Shown here in pieces: positions 15,985 through 26,308 of a stretch of DNA of 64,000 bases. Source of the DNA: Pseudomonas sp. NKUCC02_KPG. GTDB lineage: Bacteria; Pseudomonadota; Gammaproteobacteria; Pseudomonadales; Pseudomonadaceae. The first letter of the stretch is position 1. Every line of letters starts with the position of its first letter. A program made the position numbers and the translations under genes. The stretch covers positions 41,808 through 105,807 of the forward strand of contig NZ_JAHKRC010000020.1 of NCBI RefSeq assembly GCF_019345465.1, read 5' to 3'. The notes below the pieces were generated by a model, which did not search any database, was not told the DNA's origin, and was given only the letters and a program-made list of their open reading frames with translations.

Positions 15985-16557
15985 GAGTGGGTCTTGTCTC
16001 TTGTCAGGCTTATTGAAAGAACAGCGCCCAGTGCAATGCCAATGGGTGTTTGCCAAGTGTCTTTGAAGTATCAGTGAGATTATTAAGATGCCCGCGAGCG
16101 CGGCTGAAGTTCGGGCGTCTTGTAACTATCAAGTCTGATGTCGATAAAATCAATGCTCTTTGGGTTGTTGATATAAGTTTGCCAATGCAGGGGGGTGAAG
16201 TGTTTAAACAAATAAACGAAACTTATAAAAGTGCGCAAGAAGTTGCGCAGTACTGTTCGGTTTCTTGTGTTTTAGTCGGCAGATAACTGTTCGTCAGTTT
16301 GTTCTTGTAATAAGTGTGCAACTTCTTGCGCACTGGTTAATACCGAGCATTTGCGTGAATTGTCGGCGCCAGGATTGTCAGAGGCAGGTTGGGGGCAAGG
16401 GATGCGCAAGGCTTTGCGGGTTTTGCGTCGTCAGCGACACGTTTCTGGCCATGCATTGCCGCAACCGGCATAACCCCGCCGTTTTCATCCCGCTGATCTT
16501 GCCCCGCACCGCACCCCATCTCCTCGCAAACCCGCGCCGCACAGCGTCAAAAAATAG
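15985..16557 (+). other. Gap between the effector locus and flgF
   Basis: About 570 bases with no gene I can support. The part from about 16130 to 16330 is clearly AT-rich compared with both neighbours. An open frame on the plus strand ends at 16286 (…EVFKQINETYKSAQEVAQYC…) but has no convincing start or ribosome-binding site; it may be a remnant. It also holds the 17-bp inverted repeat listed separately. Confidence 0.5.
16230..16334. repeat. 17-bp perfect inverted repeat upstream of flgF
   Basis: AGTGCGCAAGAAGTTGC at 16230-16246 is repeated as its exact reverse complement at 16318-16334, with 71 bases between. The sequence GTGCGCAA appears again at 16562 within the RpoN promoter. Role unknown; it might be a protein-binding pair or the trace of a mobile element. 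Confidence 0.7.
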
Positions 16558-16574
16558 TTGGTGCGCAAATTGCT
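16558..16574 (+). promoter_or_regulatory. RpoN (-24/-12) promoter of flgFGHIJKL
   Basis: TTGGTGCGCAAATTGCT has GG and GC ten bases apart and matches the consensus TTGGCACG-N4-TTGCT well. It ends 57 bases before the flgF start, like the other flagellar RpoN sites in this window. Confidence 0.75.
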
Positions 16575-16630
16575 TTAACCACGGCAGTACAGCGGTGGGC
16601 GGCAAGCGTCCGTCAGACAGAGGAAAGACT

Positions 16631-17371
16631 GTGGACAAGTACCTATATGTGGCAATGACCGGCGCCAGTCAGAACGCTCTGGCGCAAAAGGCCCATGCCA
16701 ACAATTTGGCGAACATCTCGACCAACGGTTTTCAGCGTGACCTGGAACAGGCCCGTTCGATGCCGGTGTTCGGTGACAGCTTTCCTGCGCGTGCCTTTGC
16801 CTTGAGCGAACGCCCTGCGACCGACTTCACTCCCGGCGCTCTGGTTGAAACAGGGCGGGATCTGGATGTGGCCGTGTCCGGCGATGGCTGGCTGGCCGTG
16901 CAGGCACCCGACGGCAGTGAGGCCTATGTGCGTACCGCGAGCATGAATGTGGACGCCCTGGGCATTCTGCGTGCTGGCAACGGGATGCCGATTATGGGCA
17001 ACGGCGGGCCGATCGCGGTGCCGCCCCAGCAACAGATCGAAGTCGGCCAGGACGGCACCATCAGCATTCGTGCCCAGGGCGAAGGCCCACGGGTGATGGC
17101 GCAAGTGGACCGCATCAAGCTGGTCCAGCCGGACCTGAAAACCATGAGCAAGGGCCTGGACGGCCTTATCCACACCAACGACGGCCAACCGGCGCCAGCC
17201 GACGCCAACGTGCAGGTGGTCTCGGGGTTTCTGGAGGCGAGCAACGTCAATGCCGTCGATGAAATGACCTCGGTGCTGGCTCTGTCCAAGCAGTTCGAAC
17301 TGCACATCAAAATGATGAACACCGCCAAAGAAGACGACCAGGCCATGACTCGGGTCTTGTCCATCAGCTAA
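16631..17371 (+). CDS. flgF: Flagellar proximal rod protein FlgF
   Basis: A 246-residue rod protein. The N-terminal rod signature (YVAMTGASQNALAQKAHANNLANISTNGFQRD) and the C-terminal motif (SGFLEASNVNAVDEMTSVLALSKQFELHIKMM) are conserved across axial proteins. I chose the GTG at 16631 after GAGGAAA: it gives the usual FlgF length and begins at the conserved MDKYLYVAM segment; upstream in-frame sequence is not conserved-looking. First gene of a flgFGHIJKL operon; flgBCDE are not in the window. Confidence 0.95.
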   Translation: MDKYLYVAMTGASQNALAQKAHANNLANISTNGFQRDLEQARSMPVFGDSFPARAFALSERPATDFTPGALVETGRDLDVAVSGDGWLAVQAPDGSEAYVRTASMNVDALGILRAGNGMPIMGNGGPIAVPPQQQIEVGQDGTISIRAQGEGPRVMAQVDRIKLVQPDLKTMSKGLDGLIHTNDGQPAPADANVQVVSGFLEASNVNAVDEMTSVLALSKQFELHIKMMNTAKEDDQAMTRVLSIS

Positions 17372-17416
17372 TTACTTGAACGCAGCGCCGAAAAACCGGC
17401 GCGCGAGGAGAGCACC

Positions 17417-18202
<786 letters not shown>

Positions 18203-18226
18203 TTACGTGAAATAGCGGGAGAGCTC

Positions 18227-18922
18227 ATGAAGCGCTTGTTTTCTGTTCTGGCACTGGGCGCCATTACCTTTGTGGCCGGTTGCGTCAGTCCGCCGCCGCG
18301 GGCCAACGATCCGTACTACGCGCCGGTCCTGCCGCGCACGCCGCTGCCGGCTGCGGCCAATAACGGTTCGATTTACCAGGCTGGCTTCGAGCAGAACCTG
18401 TACAGCGACCGCAAGGCGTTCCGCATTGGCGACATCATTACCATCACCCTGAACGAGCGGACGCAGGCGAGCAAAAACGCCAACTCGGCCATCGGCAAAA
18501 ACAGCAACACCAGTATTGGCCTGACTTCGTTGTTTGGCAGCGGCCTGACCACCAACAACCCCCTGGGCAGTGGTGATCTGAGCCTCAATGCCGGTTACAG
18601 CGGCAGCCGTGCCACCAAGGGCGACAGCAAGGCCGGGCAGGGCAACAGCCTCACCGGCTCCGTCACTGTGACCGTGGCCGACGTATTGCCCAACGGCATC
18701 ATCGCCGTGCGCGGCGAGAAGTGGATGACCCTGAACACGGGTGACGAACTGGTGCGCATTGCTGGCCTGGTGCGCGCCGATGACATCTCCACCGACAACA
18801 CCGTGTCTTCGACCCGCGTGGCCGATGCGCGCATTACCTATTCGGGGACCGGCTCGTTTGCCGATGCGAGTCAGCCAGGCTGGTTTGACCGATTCTTCCT
18901 TAGCCCGCTGTTTCCCTTTTAG
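18227..18922 (+). CDS. flgH: Flagellar L-ring lipoprotein FlgH
   Basis: A 231-residue outer-membrane lipoprotein that forms the L-ring bushing around the rod. The signal peptide ends in a lipobox (FVAGCVSPP, Cys at residue 19), and the body has conserved ring features (DIITITLNERTQASKNANSA; GIIAVRGEKWMTLNTGDELVRIAGLVR). Ends immediately before flgI. Confidence 0.97.
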   Translation: MKRLFSVLALGAITFVAGCVSPPPRANDPYYAPVLPRTPLPAAANNGSIYQAGFEQNLYSDRKAFRIGDIITITLNERTQASKNANSAIGKNSNTSIGLTSLFGSGLTTNNPLGSGDLSLNAGYSGSRATKGDSKAGQGNSLTGSVTVTVADVLPNGIIAVRGEKWMTLNTGDELVRIAGLVRADDISTDNTVSSTRVADARITYSGTGSFADASQPGWFDRFFLSPLFPF

Positions 18923-18936
18923 TGATGAACTTCACC

Positions 18937-20046
18937 ATGCCCAACCTCAAGCATCTGCTGGCAGCCGTGTTGCTGTTGTCGACCTCCCTGGGCGTGCACG
19001 CCGAACGGTTGAAAGACATCGCCAGCATTTCTGGCGTGCGCTCCAACCAATTGATTGGTTACGGCCTGGTGGTCGGGTTGAATGGCACGGGCGACCAGAC
19101 CACGCAAACCCCGTTCACCCTGCAAACCTTCAACAACATGCTGTCCCAGTTCGGCATCAAAGTGCCGCCAGGCTCGGGCAATGTGCAGCTTAAAAACGTT
19201 GCCGCGGTGTCCATCAGTGCCGACTTGCCAGCATTTGCCAAGCCGGGGCAGGTGATCGACATCACCGTTTCATCCATCGGCAACTCCAAAAGCCTGCGCG
19301 GCGGTACGCTGTTGCTGACGCCGCTCAAGGGGATTGATGGCAACGTGTATGCGGTCGCCCAGGGCAACCTGGTGGTGGGCGGTTTTGATGCAGAAGGCCG
19401 TGACGGCTCGAAGATCACCGTCAACGTTCCGTCGGCCGGGCGCATTCCGGGCGGGGCCTCGGTGGAGCGTGCGGTGCCCAGTGGCTTCAACCAGGGCAAC
19501 AGCCTGACCCTGAACCTCAACCGTTCGGACTTCACCACGGCCAAGCGCGTAGTGGACAAGATCAACGACCTGCTCGGCCCGGGTGTGGCGCAGGCGATTG
19601 ATGGCGGCTCGATCCGTGTTACCGCGCCGCTGGACCCAAGCCAGCGGGTTGATTACCTGTCGATCCTGGAAAACCTCGAAGTCGATCCGGGGCAGGCGGT
19701 GGCCAAGGTCATCATCAACTCGCGCACCGGCACTATCGTGATCGGCCAGAACGTCAAGGTATCGCCTGCCGCCGTGACCCACGGCAGCCTGACCGTCACC
19801 ATTACCGAAGACCCGATTGTCAGCCAGCCCGGGCCGCTGTCCAACGGCGAAACCGCTGTGGTGCCGCGCTCGCGCCTCAATGCCCAGCAGGAAGCCAAGC
19901 CGATGTTCAAGTTCGGCCCGGGCACCACCCTGGACGAGATCGTACGGGCGGTGAACCAGGTCGGCGCGGCCCCAGGGGACTTGATGGCGATTCTCGAAGC
20001 ACTGAAACAGGCCGGCGCCTTGCAAGCCGACCTGATCGTGATCTGA
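18937..20046 (+). CDS. flgI: Flagellar P-ring protein FlgI
   Basis: A periplasmic P-ring subunit with a cleavable signal peptide (MPNLKHLLAAVLLLS... cleaved after VHA) and mature start ERLKDIASISGVRSNQLIGY. The start at 18937 gives 369 residues, the length in P. aeruginosa. In-frame GTG at 18922 and ATG at 18925, overlapping or abutting the flgH stop, are alternatives that add four or five residues; no start has a strong ribosome-binding site. Confidence 0.95.
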   Translation: MPNLKHLLAAVLLLSTSLGVHAERLKDIASISGVRSNQLIGYGLVVGLNGTGDQTTQTPFTLQTFNNMLSQFGIKVPPGSGNVQLKNVAAVSISADLPAFAKPGQVIDITVSSIGNSKSLRGGTLLLTPLKGIDGNVYAVAQGNLVVGGFDAEGRDGSKITVNVPSAGRIPGGASVERAVPSGFNQGNSLTLNLNRSDFTTAKRVVDKINDLLGPGVAQAIDGGSIRVTAPLDPSQRVDYLSILENLEVDPGQAVAKVIINSRTGTIVIGQNVKVSPAAVTHGSLTVTITEDPIVSQPGPLSNGETAVVPRSRLNAQQEAKPMFKFGPGTTLDEIVRAVNQVGAAPGDLMAILEALKQAGALQADLIVI

Positions 20047-20056
20047 GGCCGACATC

Positions 20057-21316
20057 ATGGACATGCGTAAGAGCGGGGTGGTCAGTGGCAGCGATTCGGG
20101 AGCGTTTACCGACCTTAATCGGCTGAACAACCTGAAGGTCGGCGACCGTGAAAGCGATGCCAACATGCGCAAGGTGGCGCAGGAATTTGAGTCGCTGTTC
20201 CTGAATGAAATGCTCAAGTCCATGCGCTCGGCCAATGAAGTGCTGGGCAAGGACAACCCGCTCAATACCCCAGCGGCCAAGCAGTATCAGGAAATGTACG
20301 ACCAGCAACTGTCGGTGACCTTGTCCCGCCAGGGCGGCGGTATCGGTCTGGCTGACGTGTTGATGCGCCAGATGTCGAAAAACAAATCCGCCGTGCCGGG
20401 GGAGGCTGCGGCGACCACGGCACTGACCGCCGAAGTCAAAACCCCGACGGGCACCGCCACCGGCGACAGCCCGTTTGTTCGTAGCAGTGGCCAGCGTCCG
20501 TTGTGGGCTTCGCGGGTCACCCTCGCGCCGGATGCGGCAGCCGGCGGGCACAAAAATGACATGGTCATGCTCAATCAGCGGCGCCTGGCGTTGCCCACCA
20601 AGCTGACCGACCGCTTGTTGGCCGGGATCGTACCTTCGGCCGACCCTGCGCGCTCAACCCTCAATACGGGCGCCGTGCCGGGCCGCACTTCGCCGGGGCT
20701 GGACGCGGTGCTCAAGGGCGGTCGCCAGCCGATGCTCAGCGCCAGTGGCGCACAAGGGCGGATGCAGATTTACGGGCGTGCCGTGGCGCAGCCGCCACTG
20801 GCCCCGGCCAAGCAGGCGTTCAGCTCCCCCGATGCGTTCGTCGCGACGATGCTGCCGATGGCGCAGCAGGCCGCCGACCGTATTGGTGTCGATCCGCTGT
20901 ATCTGGTGGCGCAAGCGGCACTGGAAACCGGCTGGGGCAAGTCGGTGATGCGCCAGCAGGACGGCAGCAGCAGCCATAACCTGTTCGGCATCAAGGCCAC
21001 CGGCAACTGGCAGGGTGCGCAAGCGCGGGCCATCACCAGTGAGTTCAAGGGCGGGCAGATGGTCAAGGAGACGGCGGACTTCCGCTCCTACGATTCCTAT
21101 CAGGACAGCTTCCACGATCTGGTCACGCTGTTGCAGAGCAACAATCGTTATAAAGAAGTGCTCAATGCGGCCGATAAACCGGAGCAGTTTGTACGTGAGT
21201 TGCAGAAGGCCGGTTACGCAACCGACCCTGAATACGCGAGCAAGATTTCTCAGATAGCCAAGCAAATGAAAACCTACCAGAGCTACGCCTCGACGGGTTC
21301 TCTCACGAATTTATAA
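20057..21316 (+). CDS. flgJ: Flagellar rod assembly protein / peptidoglycan hydrolase FlgJ
   Basis: A 419-residue bifunctional protein. The N-terminal rod-capping domain (about 30-125, KVAQEFESLFLNEMLKSMRS) is joined by a variable linker to a C-terminal glucosaminidase domain (about 255-410: ALETGWGKSVM with the catalytic Glu, NLFGIKATGNW, YDSYQDSFHDLVTLL). It opens the cell wall for the growing rod. The two-domain form is normal for gamma-proteobacteria. Confidence 0.96.
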   Translation: MDMRKSGVVSGSDSGAFTDLNRLNNLKVGDRESDANMRKVAQEFESLFLNEMLKSMRSANEVLGKDNPLNTPAAKQYQEMYDQQLSVTLSRQGGGIGLADVLMRQMSKNKSAVPGEAAATTALTAEVKTPTGTATGDSPFVRSSGQRPLWASRVTLAPDAAAGGHKNDMVMLNQRRLALPTKLTDRLLAGIVPSADPARSTLNTGAVPGRTSPGLDAVLKGGRQPMLSASGAQGRMQIYGRAVAQPPLAPAKQAFSSPDAFVATMLPMAQQAADRIGVDPLYLVAQAALETGWGKSVMRQQDGSSSHNLFGIKATGNWQGAQARAITSEFKGGQMVKETADFRSYDSYQDSFHDLVTLLQSNNRYKEVLNAADKPEQFVRELQKAGYATDPEYASKISQIAKQMKTYQSYASTGSLTNL

Positions 21317-21326
21317 GGTTTGAACC

Positions 21327-23348
21327 ATGGCGAGTTTGATCAACATCGGGATGTCGGGGCTGAACGCCAGCCAGGGCGCATTGGCCACCGTGGGCAACAA
21401 CATTGCCAACGCCAATACCTCGGGCTATTCGCGTCAGCAAATTGTCCAGGGCAGTGGCGCCTCGCAACAGGTGGGCGGGGTGTTTATCGGCACCGGCACC
21501 ACCCTGGCCGACGTGCGCCGCGTGTACAACGCCTACCTCGACGCCCAGTTGCAAACCACCACCTCGCTCAATGGCGATGCCCAGGCGTATCTGGATCAGA
21601 TCGGCACGGTCGACAAGCTGCTGTCGGATAAAAACACCGGGGTTTCGGCCGCACTCAGCAGCTTTTTCAGCTCGCTGCAAACCTCCGCGGCGGCCCCCGG
21701 TGATGTGTCCGCGCGCCAGTTGCTGCTGACCAGCGCGCAAACCCTGAGCAACCGTTTCAACTCGATTTCGTCCCAGCTCAATCAGCAGAACGAAGGCATC
21801 AACAGCCAGCTGGACACCCTGACCTCGATGGTCAACCAGCACACGGCAACCATTGCTTCGCTGAACAAGCAGATCGCCCAGGCCACCACCGGTGGCAATA
21901 CGCCGAACAACCTGCTGGATGCGCGCAACGAAGCGGTGCGCACGCTCAACGAGCTGGTGGGCGTTACGGTTCAGGAACACGACAACGTTTACGACATTAC
22001 CCTGGGCACCGGGCAGGCGCTGGTGCAAGGCTCCACCTCCAATACCCTTTCGGCGGTGCCGGGCCAGGTCGATAAAAGCCAGTACAGCATCCAGATCAAT
22101 TACCAGCAGTCCAGCTCCGATGTGACCTCGGTGCTCAGTGGCGGCAAGATCGGCGGCCTGCTGCGCTATCGCGACGATGTGCTTGCACCGGCGATCAACG
22201 ATTTGGGGCGCACGGCAATAGTGGTGGCCGATGCCATCAACCAACAGTTGGGCCAGGGCCTGGATGCCAACGGCGAGTTTGGTTCGTCGCTGTTCACTAA
22301 CATCAACAGCGAAAAGGCGATCACCCAGCGCAGCCTGGCGGCGACGGGCAACAGCGTCGGCTCAAGCAACCTGAACGTGAGCATCAGCGACAGCAGCCAG
22401 CTGACGGCTTACGACTACAAGGTGACCTTCACCAGTGCCACCGAATACACGATCCAGCGTTCTGACGGCCAGGATGCCAAGGGCCCGTTCAAGCTCGGTG
22501 ACAAGCAGGTGGTTGACGGTTTTACCCTTCAGCTCCCGAAGGACGGTGCGGTCGCAGCGGGCGACACTTTCAAAGTCAGCCCCACCCGCAGCGGCGCGAG
22601 CAATATCGGTGTGCAAATGACCGATGCCAATAAGTTGGCGTTCGCCGGGCCCTTGGTGGCGGGGGCAGGCGGCTCCAACACCGGTACCGGGGCGGTGGGC
22701 GGTCTGAACCTGTCATCGGCGCTGGATATTTACAGCGGCACAAACCTGGGCCAGTCCCAGATCGAAGCCGCGATGCCGGTGCGCATTGTCTTTGATGGCG
22801 TGAATGGCGATGGCGCCCATGCTTACCGGGTGCTGAACGAAAAAGGCGAAAAAATCAGCGACGGCACCTATGTGCCGGGCCAGGACAACGCGGTCACTAT
22901 CAAGGTGCCAGTCACCAACGCTGATGGCAGCGTGACCGATGTCAGCTTCGATGCCACCCTCAGTGGCACGCCGGGCAAGGGCGACAGCTTCGATATCCAG
23001 TTCAACAAGGACGGCAAGGCCGACAACCGCAACGCCAACGAACTGCTGGGCCTGCAGACCAAAGCGACGGTGGGGGCGGACAGCCAGGGCAATGGCGGCG
23101 TGAGCATGGCCACCTCCTACAGCCAGCTGGTGTCCAAGGTGGGCGGCAAGGCCAGTCAGGCCGCCGTCGACGGCACCGCCAACGGCGCGGCGCTGGCGTA
23201 CGCCAAGGAAGTGCGCAGCTCGGTGTCCCAGGTCAACCTGGACGAAGAAGCGTCCAACCTGGTCAAGTTCCAGCAGTACTACACGGCCTCGTCGCAGATC
23301 ATCAAAGCGGCGCAAGCAACCTTCAGCACGCTAATCAACAGTCTTTAA
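21327..23348 (+). CDS. flgK: Flagellar hook-associated protein 1 FlgK
   Basis: A 673-residue hook-filament junction protein. The axial N-terminus (NIGMSGLNASQGALATVGNNIANANTSGYSRQ) and C-terminus (VNLDEEASNLVKFQQYYTASSQIIKAAQ) are conserved, while the middle is long and variable, as in other pseudomonads. Ten bases separate it from flgJ, and flgL follows after 14 bases. Confidence 0.97.
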   Translation: MASLINIGMSGLNASQGALATVGNNIANANTSGYSRQQIVQGSGASQQVGGVFIGTGTTLADVRRVYNAYLDAQLQTTTSLNGDAQAYLDQIGTVDKLLSDKNTGVSAALSSFFSSLQTSAAAPGDVSARQLLLTSAQTLSNRFNSISSQLNQQNEGINSQLDTLTSMVNQHTATIASLNKQIAQATTGGNTPNNLLDARNEAVRTLNELVGVTVQEHDNVYDITLGTGQALVQGSTSNTLSAVPGQVDKSQYSIQINYQQSSSDVTSVLSGGKIGGLLRYRDDVLAPAINDLGRTAIVVADAINQQLGQGLDANGEFGSSLFTNINSEKAITQRSLAATGNSVGSSNLNVSISDSSQLTAYDYKVTFTSATEYTIQRSDGQDAKGPFKLGDKQVVDGFTLQLPKDGAVAAGDTFKVSPTRSGASNIGVQMTDANKLAFAGPLVAGAGGSNTGTGAVGGLNLSSALDIYSGTNLGQSQIEAAMPVRIVFDGVNGDGAHAYRVLNEKGEKISDGTYVPGQDNAVTIKVPVTNADGSVTDVSFDATLSGTPGKGDSFDIQFNKDGKADNRNANELLGLQTKATVGADSQGNGGVSMATSYSQLVSKVGGKASQAAVDGTANGAALAYAKEVRSSVSQVNLDEEASNLVKFQQYYTASSQIIKAAQATFSTLINSL

Positions 23349-23362
23349 GGGAGCCCGCGACG

Positions 23363-24946
23363 ATGCGTATTTCTACTTCGCAGTTTTTTGAATCGACCAG
23401 TGCCACCTACCAGAACAACTTCTCGTCGGTGATCAAGACCCAGGGCCAGATCGATTCCGGCGTGCGTATCCAGACTGCCGCAGATGATCCGGTGGGCGCC
23501 GCGCGCCTGCTGCAATTGCAACAGCAAAAAGACATGCTGGGCCAGTATTCCACCAACATGAACAGCATCAAGTCTTCCCTGGGGGCTCAGGAATCGGTGC
23601 TCGACAGCATCAACACCGCCTTGCAAAAGGCCGGTGAACTGGCGCTTGGGGCTGGCAGCGGGAAAAGCGACGCGGATCGCACGGCCATCGCCAACGAACT
23701 GGGCAGCATTGAAGAGCAGGTGTTCAGCCTGCTCAACAGCAAGGACTCCGCAGGCAACTACATGTTCTCGGGCTCCAAGACCGATACTGCGCCCTACACC
23801 CGTAACAACGATGGCACCTACAGCTATCAGGGCGACGACACCCAGCTCAACCTGAAAGTCTCGGACACCCTGACCCTGGCCAGCAGCGACACGGCCAAAA
23901 GCTTTATGGAAGGTTCGGTCAATACCGGGCGCACCCAGGCGACTTTCGTACCGGTGCTGGACGCTGACGGCGTGGCATCGGTCAATGATGGCAAGCTTTC
24001 CGTCTCGGCTGGCCTGGTCACTTCAAACCCGGTGTTCAACAAAAGCTTTGCCGAGGGCCAGCCGTACAAACTGACGTTTATCAGCAGCACCCAGTTCAAA
24101 CTGACTAAAAGCCCGGATGACGAGGACATTACCTCGCAAATTCCGGGAAATGGCGTATTCGACCCGACCAAGGAAGGCTCGCAGAGCATCAGCCTGCATG
24201 GCGTATCCTTCGATATCACCCCCAATCTCAAGGACGTCCCAGCGGCTGAGCGGGATGCGTTGGTGGCGGGGCGCAGCTTTACGCTTGAGGCCAAGGCGGA
24301 CTCGTTCAACGCTTCGCGCACACCGGGCAACGGTTCGACTGCGCAGATCAGCCAATCGACAGTGACCGACCCCGGGGTCTACGGTGATAGCTTTCCGAGC
24401 AATGGCGCGGTGATCAAATTCACCAGCGCCACGGAGTATGAGGTCTATGCCCAGCCGCTGACGGCCGACAGCAAGTCGATTGCCCAAGGCAACGTTGCCG
24501 ACGGTGCGCTGGGGATCAAATTCGACTTCACCGGTACGGCGCAAGCGGGCGACCAGTTTGCGATCAACCGCAACAACCACCAGAGCCAAAGTGCGCTGGA
24601 CACCATCAGCCAACTGCGCAAGGCGCTGGTGATCCCGAGCGACAAAGACCCGCTGGCCCAGCAAACGCAAAAGGACGCGATCAACTCCGCGATCGGCAAC
24701 CTGAAAAACGCCAGTGCCGGCGTCGACAGCGCCCGGGGTTCGATTGGTGCGCGCTTGAAGACGGTGGACATCCAGGCTGACGAAAACATCAGCTTGGGCC
24801 TTGCCAACGACTCCACCACAGCGGCCATTGGCAACACCGACATGGCGGGGGCATCCATCGAACTGGCATTCCAGAAAGCCATGCTCGAAGCCTCGCAACT
24901 GGCGTTCGTCAAAATCTCCCAGCTGAGCCTGTTTAACCAGCTTTGA
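23363..24946 (+). CDS. flgL: Flagellar hook-associated protein 3 FlgL
   Basis: A 527-residue second junction protein, flagellin-like at both ends: MRISTSQFFESTSATYQNNF and the SGVRIQTAADDPVGAARLLQLQQQ segment at the start, ASIELAFQKAMLEASQLAFVKISQLSLFNQL at the end. The insertion in the middle makes it longer than the ~440 residues of P. aeruginosa. AAGGGAG precedes the ATG. Last gene of the flgF operon. Confidence 0.96.
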   Translation: MRISTSQFFESTSATYQNNFSSVIKTQGQIDSGVRIQTAADDPVGAARLLQLQQQKDMLGQYSTNMNSIKSSLGAQESVLDSINTALQKAGELALGAGSGKSDADRTAIANELGSIEEQVFSLLNSKDSAGNYMFSGSKTDTAPYTRNNDGTYSYQGDDTQLNLKVSDTLTLASSDTAKSFMEGSVNTGRTQATFVPVLDADGVASVNDGKLSVSAGLVTSNPVFNKSFAEGQPYKLTFISSTQFKLTKSPDDEDITSQIPGNGVFDPTKEGSQSISLHGVSFDITPNLKDVPAAERDALVAGRSFTLEAKADSFNASRTPGNGSTAQISQSTVTDPGVYGDSFPSNGAVIKFTSATEYEVYAQPLTADSKSIAQGNVADGALGIKFDFTGTAQAGDQFAINRNNHQSQSALDTISQLRKALVIPSDKDPLAQQTQKDAINSAIGNLKNASAGVDSARGSIGARLKTVDIQADENISLGLANDSTTAAIGNTDMAGASIELAFQKAMLEASQLAFVKISQLSLFNQL

Positions 24947-25364
24947 TTGACGACGGCATACCTGACCTGTAGTCGCTGACGAGGAACGAAGGCTGCGATC
25001 GAATACGCAGTCTTCGCAAGCCCGGTTCTCGCAGTGTTTCTGATGCATCGAGGGTGAATGGATTACGAGTGCTTCGTCCTCGATCGCAGCCTTCGTTCCT
25101 CGTCAGCGACTACAGGCCTGGTTCTGTGCTCTCGTAATGTTTTGTATAAAACCACACAAAATAGCGTGACCTATGAGTCATAACGGGCATCTTCACTGTA
25201 TCGTGTGAAACGTACGGGCGGGTGCCGGGCCTTTTTCAGGCTGTTTTGTCTATTTTTATGCACCCACATTCGCCGCAATCCTGCGCGATAAAGCCCTTTT
25301 ATTGTCAGCGCCCCTCGATTGTGCGAGCGGGTGATCTCCAGCTATTCAGTATTGGGAAGCCACA
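24947..25364. other. Gap between flgL and the ketosynthase gene
   Basis: About 420 bases. The first third holds the modified REP element (24967-25115). The rest contains a palindrome TATGAGTCATA near 25172 and no promoter I can call with confidence. Confidence 0.5.
24967..25115. repeat. REP-type inverted repeat, variant arms
   Basis: CTGTAGTCGCTGACGAGGAA at 24967 pairs with the complement ending at 25115 (TTCCTCGTCAGCGACTACAG). This is a variant of the GTAGTCGCTG family in which CGAGGAACG replaces part of the usual arm. About 100 bases lie between the arms. Confidence 0.8.
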
Positions 25365-26291
25365 ATGATTGGCATTAAAAGCATCGCCAGTTACGTGCCA
25401 GCAAGCGGTGTAGACAACTACGCGCAAGGCGCGAAGTTCTCCAAGGACGAAGAATTCATTCTGGGCAAGATCGGTTCGGCCTTTCTTCCGCGCAAAGACG
25501 CCGACCAGGAAACCTCGGACCTGTGTGTCGAAGCGGTCAACGCGCTGTTCGCCAACAATCCGCAGCTCAAGCGCGAATCCATCGACGCGCTGATCGTCGT
25601 CACCCAGAACGGCGACGCCGAAGGCCTGCCGCACACGGCCGCCATCGTTCAGGACAAACTTGGTCTGCCGACCCACGTGGCTGCCTTTGACATTTCCCTG
25701 GGGTGCTCGGGCTATGTCTACGGCATCTACGCGATGAAAGGCTTTATGGAAGCCACGGGCCTGAAAAACGGCCTGCTGATCACCGCAGACCCGTATTCGA
25801 AAATCGTCGACCCTGAAGACCGCAACACCACCATGCTCTTCGGCGACGCGGCCACCGCCACCTGGATGGGCGAAGACGCTCCATGGCAGCTGGGCAAGGC
25901 CAAGTTCGGCACCGACGGTTCCGGCGCTCCGCACCTGAAAGTCAGCGATGGCGTGTTCTTCATGAACGGCCGCCAGGTCTTCAACTTCGCGCTGCTCAAA
26001 GTGCCTGCGCACCTGAACGAGCTGCTGGAAGAGTCCGAGCTGACCTCCAAGGACATCGACGCCTTCTGCATCCACCAGGGCAGTGCGGCCATTGTCGACG
26101 CCGTGGCCCGCCGTTTTGAAGGCGAGCCGGAGAAATTCATCAAGGACATGGTCGAGACGGGCAACACCGTGTCGTCGAGCATTCCTTTGCTGCTGGAAAA
26201 ACACGTCATGGAAGCCAGCTGGAAGCGCGTAGCGCTGAGCGGTTTTGGCGTGGGCCTGTCCTGGGGCTCGGCGATCATCTATCGCCCATAA
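25365..26291 (+). CDS. 3-oxoacyl-ACP synthase III (FabH-like), flagellar-locus associated
   Basis: A 308-residue thiolase-fold ketosynthase with the full FabH catalytic triad: C114 (DISLGCSGY), H237 (FCIHQGS) and N267 (ETGNTVSSS). Such enzymes condense acetyl- or acyl-CoA with malonyl-ACP. In P. syringae and relatives a FabH homologue lies between flgL and fliC beside flagellin glycosyltransferase genes and is linked to making the modified sugar on flagellin. Here only this gene is present, so it may supply an acyl group for flagellin modification, with the transferases elsewhere, or act separately. It is followed by a strong terminator. Confidence 0.85.
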   Translation: MIGIKSIASYVPASGVDNYAQGAKFSKDEEFILGKIGSAFLPRKDADQETSDLCVEAVNALFANNPQLKRESIDALIVVTQNGDAEGLPHTAAIVQDKLGLPTHVAAFDISLGCSGYVYGIYAMKGFMEATGLKNGLLITADPYSKIVDPEDRNTTMLFGDAATATWMGEDAPWQLGKAKFGTDGSGAPHLKVSDGVFFMNGRQVFNFALLKVPAHLNELLEESELTSKDIDAFCIHQGSAAIVDAVARRFEGEPEKFIKDMVETGNTVSSSIPLLLEKHVMEASWKRVALSGFGVGLSWGSAIIYRP

Positions 26292-26308
26292 GCGTCAAGC
26301 CGACACAC

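Noticed and set aside
25261..25300. Sigma-28 promoter before the FabH-like gene (CGCGATAA near 25284)
   Set aside because: No -35 match at the required spacing.
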